Of a stretch of DNA of 9,792 nucleotides, positions 5,212 through 9,792 are shown piece by piece. This stretch comes from Methanobacteriota archaeon. Its GTDB lineage: Archaea > Thermoplasmatota > DTKX01 > GCA-020343715. A program made the position numbers and the translations under genes. Each line of letters begins with the position of its first letter. The stretch's first letter is position 1. The DNA is taken from NCBI GenBank assembly GCA_030597775.1, contig JAUVRF010000036.1:1-9792 (forward strand), written 5' to 3'. The notes under the pieces were generated by a model that saw nothing but the letters and a program-made list of their open reading frames with translations, did not search any database and was not told the origin of the DNA.

Positions 5212-7212
5212 ATGGCAGCTGAGGATCGGGACGAGGATCTGGGTGCCGCGCTCGAGGAACGCGTGAAACAGGCAGCGAGGAACCGCAAGGAGTGGGAGGC
5301 CCTCAGGAGAGCCTTCGCCACCAGCAAGAGCAAGCAGGCCGCCAACTACGAACGGATGAAGGACCTCGAGGCCCGGAAGGAGAGGCTGCACAAGGTCCGG
5401 GAGGAGACCCTCCTCGACCCCCAGCTCATCATGGAGGCCGTCACCAACATGGAGGCCGCGGGCTTCCGCGTCCGCATGGCGATGGATGCCGAGGAGGCGG
5501 TCAACATCGTCATCGAGGAGATGGGCGATGAGAGGTTGCTGGTCAAGAGCAAGACCAACGTCTCCAAGGAGGTGCATCTGGCCCACGAAATGGAGGAGAG
5601 GGGCTTCGAGGTGATCGAGACGGACCTGGGCGACCGCATCATCCAGATAGCCGACCTGCCGGGAGCCCATCCCACCGGGCCGGCCGCCCACCTGGACCGT
5701 TACGATATCGCCAAGATCCTCTCCGAGTACGCCGGCCGGGAGCTGGAACCCGACCCGCGGAAGCTCACCGACTTCGTACTCGAGGACCTCAACGACAGGA
5801 TAGAGAGGGCCAGGGTGGGCCTGACGGGCGCCAATTCCATCGGTGCCGAGGAGGGTGCCGTGCTCATCGTCCACAACGAGGGCAACATCACCAAGGTGTC
5901 CATGAGACCCTGGAAGCACATCATCCTGACCGCCATCGACAAGGTGTACCCGAACCTGGACGAGGGGCTCAACGCCGCACGGATCCAGACCTACTACGCC
6001 ACCGGCGCGGTGCTCACCTCCTACATCAACATCATCGGAGGTCCCTCAAAGACGGCCGACATCGAGAAGAAGCTCTTCGAGGGCATCCACGGACCCGAGG
6101 AGGTGGTCGTCGTCCTCCTCGACAACGGCAGGTCCTCCGCCGAGGGCGAGATGCTCGAGGTCTTCAAGTGCATAGGATGCGGGAACTGCCTGCTCCACTG
6201 CCCGGTCTACGACACCATCGCCATCAACTACGGCGACTACCCCAACCTGGGTGGCAGGGGGATCGGGATGCTGGCCGCCACGGAGGGCCTGGACGCGGCC
6301 GTGGAACACGGCCTTTACTTCTGCACCCAGTGCGAGATCTGCGAGGCGGCATGCCCCGCCTCGGTGAACACGCCCCAGGTGATCGCGGCCCTCAGGAAGA
6401 GGGCGGTGGCCGAGGGCAGGACCATCGAGCCCGCCAGGGTCATCCTGGACGTGGTGGAGGAGTACGGAACACCCTACGGCGAGGACCTCCCGGACATGCC
6501 AGGCCCGCCCGGCACGGGCGAGACCGTGCTGTTCGTCGGCTGCGCCGAGAGGCGACGCCTGGATGACAGCGATGTGCCCTCCGCCATGCGCATCCTCGAC
6601 CGCCTGGACATGGACGGGACCTACGTGGACGAAAGGTGCTGCCAAGCGCTGGTGGAACTGCTGGGAGGCGAGCGTGACCCGGACATCATCAACCACAACA
6701 GGGACGCCATCCTGGCATCAGGGGCCAAGCGGGTGGTGACCCTGTGTCCCACCTGCGCACGCATGCTCGAGAGTGACCTGGATGGCACCGGTATCGACGT
6801 GGTTCCCTTCGTCGAGGTGCTGGCCAAGGCGGACCTCCCGGTGACCTACGAGGGCGTGGTGACGTACCACGACCCCTGCGATCTCGGCCGCAAGTCCGGC
6901 AGGGGCGCCCTGGGCTTCGATGCGCCCAGGAGGGCGATCGAGGCGACGGGCGCAGAGCTCCGGGAGATGGAGCGGAGCCGCGAGGATTCCAAGTGCTGCG
7001 GGGGAGGCGGAGGTCTGCGGGCCACCTATCCTGCCCTGTCCGTGGCCATGGCGAAGCAGCGTATGGAGGAGATCAGGACCACCGGGGCGGAATGGTGCCT
7101 CACCGACTGCCCCAGCTGTGTCCACAACCTGCGCAACGCGATGAAGAAGAAGGACAACTTCAAGGTGACCACGACCGTTCGATGGCTGGACGAGATGATG
7201 GGCGGGGAGTAG
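5212..7212 (+). CDS. LUD / 4Fe-4S / CCG fusion, LutB plus LutA-GlpC-like redox protein
   Basis: 666 residues from ATG 5212. Residues 10-66 are a charged helical stretch, possibly coiled coil. Residues about 68-310 are a LUD (LutB-type) domain, including SKTNVSKEVHL (113-123), LTGANSIGAEEGAVLIVHNEGN (204-225) and the IIGGPSKT loop (274-281). Two ferredoxin clusters follow: C320, C323, C326, C330 and C371, C374, C377, C381. Two CCG domains finish it: FVGC444, CC at 476-477 with CPTC 512-515, then HDPC556, CCG 595-597 with CPSC 633-636. In bacteria LutABC oxidises L-lactate, with LutA (CCG) and LutB (LUD plus Fe-S) as separate proteins; here both are fused, as in several archaeal and anaerobe proteins. 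A role as electron-transfer subunit of a lactate or other 2-hydroxyacid dehydrogenase is likely, but no flavin dehydrogenase gene is visible nearby. Oddity: the first CCG motif reads CCQ. It appears monocistronic. Confidence 0.9.
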   Translation: MAAEDRDEDLGAALEERVKQAARNRKEWEALRRAFATSKSKQAANYERMKDLEARKERLHKVREETLLDPQLIMEAVTNMEAAGFRVRMAMDAEEAVNIVIEEMGDERLLVKSKTNVSKEVHLAHEMEERGFEVIETDLGDRIIQIADLPGAHPTGPAAHLDRYDIAKILSEYAGRELEPDPRKLTDFVLEDLNDRIERARVGLTGANSIGAEEGAVLIVHNEGNITKVSMRPWKHIILTAIDKVYPNLDEGLNAARIQTYYATGAVLTSYINIIGGPSKTADIEKKLFEGIHGPEEVVVVLLDNGRSSAEGEMLEVFKCIGCGNCLLHCPVYDTIAINYGDYPNLGGRGIGMLAATEGLDAAVEHGLYFCTQCEICEAACPASVNTPQVIAALRKRAVAEGRTIEPARVILDVVEEYGTPYGEDLPDMPGPPGTGETVLFVGCAERRRLDDSDVPSAMRILDRLDMDGTYVDERCCQALVELLGGERDPDIINHNRDAILASGAKRVVTLCPTCARMLESDLDGTGIDVVPFVEVLAKADLPVTYEGVVTYHDPCDLGRKSGRGALGFDAPRRAIEATGAELREMERSREDSKCCGGGGGLRATYPALSVAMAKQRMEEIRTTGAEWCLTDCPSCVHNLRNAMKKKDNFKVTTTVRWLDEMMGGE

Positions 7213-7216
7213 GCCC

Positions 7217-7231
7217 GACGGGTTCCCCGTC
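7217..7231 (+). terminator. Hairpin just after the LUD gene
   Basis: GACGGG-TTC-CCCGTC is a perfect 6-bp stem with a 3-base loop, starting 4 bases after the stop codon. No T-run follows directly, so its terminator role is uncertain. Confidence 0.35.
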
Positions 7232-7242
7232 ATCCCGTCACG

Positions 7243-7249
7243 TTTATTA
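7243..7249 (+). promoter_or_regulatory. TATA box of the EF-hand-like protein / cyclophilin pair
   Basis: TTTATTA is centred 27 bases before ATG 7273, so transcription should begin at or within a base or two of the start codon, a typical archaeal leaderless gene. Confidence 0.65.
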
Positions 7250-7272
7250 CCGTCCAGTGCTTTGGCCGCCCG

Positions 7273-7692
7273 ATGGCCGTCCGCCCCCTCCACCTGGTCG
7301 CATTCAGCCTTGTAGCGGTAGCGGCGGTCCTCGGCGCGTACGCATGGTACCTCATCAACCAGGAGCAGGAGCCAGACCCCTTCTCGATGACGTTGCTGGT
7401 GTCCAGCTCCGATGCCAACGGAACCGATGAGAACCTCACCGATGTCGTCCTCTGGGTGGCTGTGGCCCAAGGTGAGCCCAAGCCAAAATGGTCCGAGGTC
7501 GATGTGAGGTTGGAGTCCGCGCTGGGAAACGAGACGCTGTCGCCACCCAGATTGGATATATCCGACCAGGACGACAACGGTCGGGTCACCCAGGGTGATC
7601 TTCTGCGCCTCTTCGGCCTTGAGCCCATCGAGATGCAGGGAAGAGTGACCCTGTGGACCGACGGACGCGCCATCGGGATGGTGGAACTTTAA
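7273..7692 (+). CDS. Membrane-anchored small extracellular protein with EF-hand-like loop
   Basis: 139 residues, no family recognised. Residues 7-27 form one hydrophobic helix (LHLVAFSLVAVAAVLGAYAWY) after a short basic N-terminus, acting as an anchor or uncleaved signal. The remaining 110 residues are polar and acidic and probably lie outside the cell. Residues 98-109 (DQDDNGRVTQGD) match an EF-hand calcium loop: D1, D3, N5, G6, V8, D12, with the helix-like LLRLFG after it. N-linked sites NGT (49-51), NLT (54-56) and NET (86-88) fit archaeal surface proteins. Start ATG 7273 fits the leaderless promoter. It ends one base before the cyclophilin, so the two are probably co-transcribed. A calcium-stabilised surface protein is a reasonable guess; no enzyme motif is seen. 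Confidence 0.8.
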   Translation: MAVRPLHLVAFSLVAVAAVLGAYAWYLINQEQEPDPFSMTLLVSSSDANGTDENLTDVVLWVAVAQGEPKPKWSEVDVRLESALGNETLSPPRLDISDQDDNGRVTQGDLLRLFGLEPIEMQGRVTLWTDGRAIGMVEL

Positions 7693-7693
7693 T

Positions 7694-8155
7694 ATGTCAC
7701 CAAGAGCCATAATCGAGACCAGCATGGGCATGATAACCGCCGAGCTCTTCACCGACGGCGCGCCAGGGACCGTCGAGAACTTCGTGAACCTCGCCAACGC
7801 CGGATTCTACAAGAACATGATCTTCCACAGGATCATCAAGAGCTTCGTGATCCAGACCGGGGACCCGACAGGCACTGGCCGGGGCGGGTCCGACAAGCAG
7901 ATCAAGCTGGAGACCAACAACTCGCTGCTCCACGAGGCGGGAGCCCTGGGGATGGCAAGGGGGAACGACCCCAACAGCGCGTCCTCCCAGTTCTACATCT
8001 GCGACTCGTCGGTCCACGGCCTGGACAACAACTACGCCGTGTTCGGCAAGGTCACCGAGGGCATGGATGTCGTCCACGCGATAGCCTCGGTGCCGACGGG
8101 AGCCGGCGACCGACCCGTCGACCCCCCGAAGCTGCTATCTGTCTCCATCCAGTAG
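7694..8155 (+). CDS. Peptidyl-prolyl cis-trans isomerase, cyclophilin type
   Basis: 153 residues, a complete minimal cyclophilin that speeds proline isomerisation during protein folding. Signature regions: FHRIIKSFVIQTGDPTGTGRGG (44-65) with catalytic Arg46 and pocket residues Phe51 and Gln54 (human CypA R55, F60, Q63); GALGMARG (83-90); NSASSQFYI (94-102) with Phe100 (F113); and LDNNYAVFGKV (110-120). The CypA Trp121 position is Gly109 and His126 is Tyr114. Loss of the Trp is common in prokaryotic forms and predicts weak cyclosporin binding. There is no signal peptide, so it acts in the cytoplasm. The ATG follows the previous stop by one base, with a GGTGG 9 bases upstream. It runs convergently into the YjbQ-family gene with 14 bases between stops. 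Confidence 0.96.
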   Translation: MSPRAIIETSMGMITAELFTDGAPGTVENFVNLANAGFYKNMIFHRIIKSFVIQTGDPTGTGRGGSDKQIKLETNNSLLHEAGALGMARGNDPNSASSQFYICDSSVHGLDNNYAVFGKVTEGMDVVHAIASVPTGAGDRPVDPPKLLSVSIQ

Positions 8156-8169
8156 ATGGCCGTCAACCG

Positions 8170-8586
8170 TCAATCGCCAAGGACCTGGACGTTCAACCTC
8201 CGGGAACGGGGACCGTCCAGCTCGACGAAAAGCACCGACTGCCAGGTACCCAGCGCCAGCCGTCCCTCGGTGACGGGAACGGACACCGAGGCGCCCATCA
8301 TGATGCCCCGCAGATGAGCGTGAGCATTGCCATCTATGCCGTCGTGACGGTACCCGGCCCCATCGGGCGCCATCCTGGCCGCCCAGTCCAGGAGGTCCTG
8401 CATCAGCCTGCCCTCCCGCTCGTTGATCACCACCGCGGTGGTGGTGTGTGGGGTCTGCACCACGGCCGCTCCCTCGTGGACACCGGAGTTCCGCACGGCC
8501 CCCTCCACCAGACCTGTGACGTCGACCACCTCGGTCCGTTCCCTCGTCTCCACGGGAAAGGTCTCCATCCTCCTCGCCTCATCCAT
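8170..8586 (-). CDS. YjbQ/UPF0047 family protein
   Basis: 138 residues, full length for this small beta-rich, trimer-forming family, some members of which show weak thiamine-phosphate-synthase activity in vitro; the true role is unsettled. Conserved blocks: TPHTTTAVVINE (45-56), the H..GNAHAHLRGIMMGASVSVPV region (81-105, with His81, His89, His91 as likely metal-site residues), and the C-terminal GRLALGTWQSVLFVELDGPR (108-127). Start: ATG 8586 gives MDEARR before METFPVETRER; most relatives begin near the internal Met7 (ATG at 8568), so translation may start there. A GAGGCGAGG just before that Met could serve as ribosome site. It is transcribed from a minus-strand TATA at 8605-8610, divergent from the surface-protein gene and convergent with the cyclophilin. 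Confidence 0.92.
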   Translation of the reverse strand: MDEARRMETFPVETRERTEVVDVTGLVEGAVRNSGVHEGAAVVQTPHTTTAVVINEREGRLMQDLLDWAARMAPDGAGYRHDGIDGNAHAHLRGIMMGASVSVPVTEGRLALGTWQSVLFVELDGPRSRRLNVQVLGD

Positions 8587-8604
8587 CCGATGAACGGAAG
8601 AGGG

Positions 8605-8610
8605 GATAAA
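8605..8610 (-). promoter_or_regulatory. TATA-like box of the YjbQ-family gene
   Basis: TTTATC read on the minus strand (GATAAA on +) is centred 22 bases before ATG 8586 and 40 before ATG 8568. It predicts a transcript starting near 8583, which would favour the internal ATG 8568 with a leader of about 15 bases. Confidence 0.5.
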
Positions 8611-8667
8611 GGTGGCGTCGGGGACCTTCCGGCCTCGGCGGGGTCAGGGGAACGTTTCCGCGCATTA

Positions 8668-8673
8668 TTTATA
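8668..8673 (+). promoter_or_regulatory. TATA box of the surface-protein gene
   Basis: TTTATA sits within ATTATTTATACG, a textbook archaeal box. It predicts a transcript start near 8695-8700, about 30 bases before ATG 8728 and just before the mini-ORF ATG at 8702. A small GGAA-CGT-TTCC palindrome lies just upstream. Confidence 0.65.
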
Positions 8674-8701
8674 CGCACTCTTACAATGGAGTTTTGAGCA
8701 C

Positions 8702-8731
8702 ATGCTTTGGCTCCCAGGGGTTATAGAATGA
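8702..8731 (+). CDS. Possible 9-codon leader peptide (mini-ORF)
   Basis: ATG 8702 encodes MLWLPGVIE and stops at TGA 8729-8731, which overlaps the ATG 8728 of the surface protein as ATGA. The mini-ORF ATG lies only a few bases after the predicted transcript start, so it would be read as a leaderless message and could hand ribosomes to the main gene. It is too short to prove; chance is a real alternative. Confidence 0.3.
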   Translation: MLWLPGVIE

Positions 8732-9792
8732 AGCCTTATCATCTCGCGATGAGAACACTAGCGATAGCCGCCGTTGCCCTTCTGGTCCTGTCCTCCTCGT
8801 CCATGAACGAGGGCGTGATGGCGGAGACCATCACCACATTCCATGGAGGAAGCTCCTCGGTGGAGATCGCCCTCGAGACGGGCGGTTCGAACAGCGACAC
8901 TCACCTGTACGTTCCCGTTGCCGGCACCGTGAAGTCCGCCACCTTCGACATCACCGGCATGGAGAACGGCGACAATAACTATCCCAACCGCCTCCAGACG
9001 ATGGTGGGTTCCGTCAGCGACCGGGTGTACGTGTGGGCCGATCGGACCTACGGCTCGATGGGCTATCAGGACATGTTCACCAATTACCACAGCAGCGAGG
9101 GCATGGTCTTCGATGATGCGGGATACAACGCCACCCTTTCCATCCGCCTGCCCGAGGGGGCCTCGATAACCTCCGCAACGATACGGCTGACCGGTGCCCT
9201 CCACGATGCTGGATGGGCCTATCCCATCAAGCTCTCCCACAAGGTCGGAAACAACCAGGTACCGATCAACGTTGGCTTCCGTGGAACGCCGCAGATGATC
9301 GACTTCGATGGCGACGGTGACCTCGACATGCTCTCGGGAGGGTACCAGAACCTTGGCGGCGGCAACATCAAGTGGATACACTACTTCGAGAACACTGGCA
9401 CCAAGACGGCCGCCAAGTGGGTGGAGGACACCTCCGTAGTCAACATCGCCTACCAGTTCGGCTTCTACTACGCGGCTCCCAAGTTCGTGGACCTGGACGA
9501 TGACGGGGACTACGACATCGTCGTGGGCCTGTACAACGGACAGCTCCGCGTGTTCTGGAACACTGGCAGCAACACCTCCCCCAGCTGGTCGGACGACGGC
9601 TCCGGGAGCGACTCGGTCTTCTACGGTATCGACGAGGGTTACTACGCCTCTCCCGACTTCGCCGACATGGACAACGACGGGGACCTGGACCTCGCATACG
9701 GTAAGTACGCTGGCGGGGCCGGCGGGGCCAACGTCGGCGAGACCTCGTACCGTAACGACTACGCTAGCGGGAACTTCAGCTGGTCCACGACC
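8728..9792 (+). CDS. Secreted FG-GAP/VCBS repeat protein (3' partial)
   Basis: 355 codons, open to the right edge, so the C-terminus is missing. Residues 1-33 are a signal peptide: basic start, hydrophobic core TLAIAAVALLVLSSSS (10-25), cleavage plausible after VMA-33. Residues 34-180 are a beta-rich region, possibly a carbohydrate-binding or jelly-roll-like module. Then come three calcium-binding repeats about 60 residues apart: DFDGDGDLD (192-200), DLDDDGDYD (255-263) and DMDNDGDLD (313-321), each in the FG-GAP/VCBS context (P.F.D.D.DGD.D...G...G....F.NTG). Such repeats form seven-bladed propellers, so more blades should follow. Relatives are large archaeal surface proteins used in adhesion, S-layer function or polymer binding. 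Start: ATG 8728 with AGGGGT 8 bases upstream; ATG 8749 is an alternative that keeps the signal peptide. Confidence 0.88.
   Translation, partial: MKPYHLAMRTLAIAAVALLVLSSSSMNEGVMAETITTFHGGSSSVEIALETGGSNSDTHLYVPVAGTVKSATFDITGMENGDNNYPNRLQTMVGSVSDRVYVWADRTYGSMGYQDMFTNYHSSEGMVFDDAGYNATLSIRLPEGASITSATIRLTGALHDAGWAYPIKLSHKVGNNQVPINVGFRGTPQMIDFDGDGDLDMLSGGYQNLGGGNIKWIHYFENTGTKTAAKWVEDTSVVNIAYQFGFYYAAPKFVDLDDDGDYDIVVGLYNGQLRVFWNTGSNTSPSWSDDGSGSDSVFYGIDEGYYASPDFADMDNDGDLDLAYGKYAGGAGGANVGETSYRNDYASGNFSWSTT

Noticed and set aside
8156..8169. Terminator between the convergent cyclophilin and YjbQ-family genes
   Set aside because: The gap is 14 bases with no T-run or clear hairpin on either strand.
1..9792. 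CRISPR array, insertion sequence, transposase, phage or attachment site
   Set aside because: No regularly spaced repeats, transposase or integrase motifs, terminal repeats or tRNA ends were seen. The dense co-oriented genes look like ordinary chromosome.

Overview
This is GC-rich, densely coding archaeal DNA, most likely from a high-GC euryarchaeal lineage such as Thermoplasmatota (tentative, no marker gene is present). The archaeal reading rests on: TATA-like boxes of the TTTATA type 22-40 bases before several starts, giving leaderless or very short-leader transcripts; strong GGGGTGG/AGGAGGT ribosome sites only inside operons; a COG1855-type (PINA) ATPase with a KH domain; CCG-domain and HdrA/MvhD redox proteins; and a secreted protein with FG-GAP/VCBS calcium repeats.

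Region 1 (1-3162) is a tight operon on the + strand: the 3' part of a CCG-domain (HdrB/HdrD-type) protein, a compact HdrA-MvhD fusion, a 78-residue two-helix membrane protein that is easy to miss because a long spurious reading frame covers it, and an alpha/beta hydrolase with a TTG start. The first three genes are joined by 4-base ATGA overlaps. The set looks like a heterodisulfide-reductase-like electron-transfer module, but the HdrA part has lost cluster ligands and most of the usual flavin domain.

Region 2 (3163-4720) is a monocistronic PINA-like ATPase/KH gene that lacks the N-terminal PIN nuclease domain usual in the family. Region 3 (4721-5211) is a 490-base non-coding stretch. It has a TATA-like element, a 13-base palindrome and a segment whose ends pair with each other around four or five internal stems, with a T-run just after. 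I read it as an undescribed structured RNA or a regulatory leader.

Region 4 (5212-7212) is a 666-residue fusion of LUD, two 4Fe-4S clusters and two CCG domains, resembling LutB plus LutA/GlpC, and probably an organic-acid dehydrogenase redox partner. Region 5 (7213-8155) has its own promoter, a membrane-anchored EF-hand-like small protein and a cyclophilin. Region 6 is a convergent YjbQ-family gene (8170-8586, minus). Divergent from it is the start of a large secreted beta-propeller-type protein (8728 to the window end, open at the 3' edge), preceded by a 9-codon mini-ORF whose stop overlaps its ATG.

The themes are two separate thiol/Fe-S redox modules (Hdr-like and Lut-like) that both use CCG domains, housekeeping genes, and the start of a surface-protein locus.
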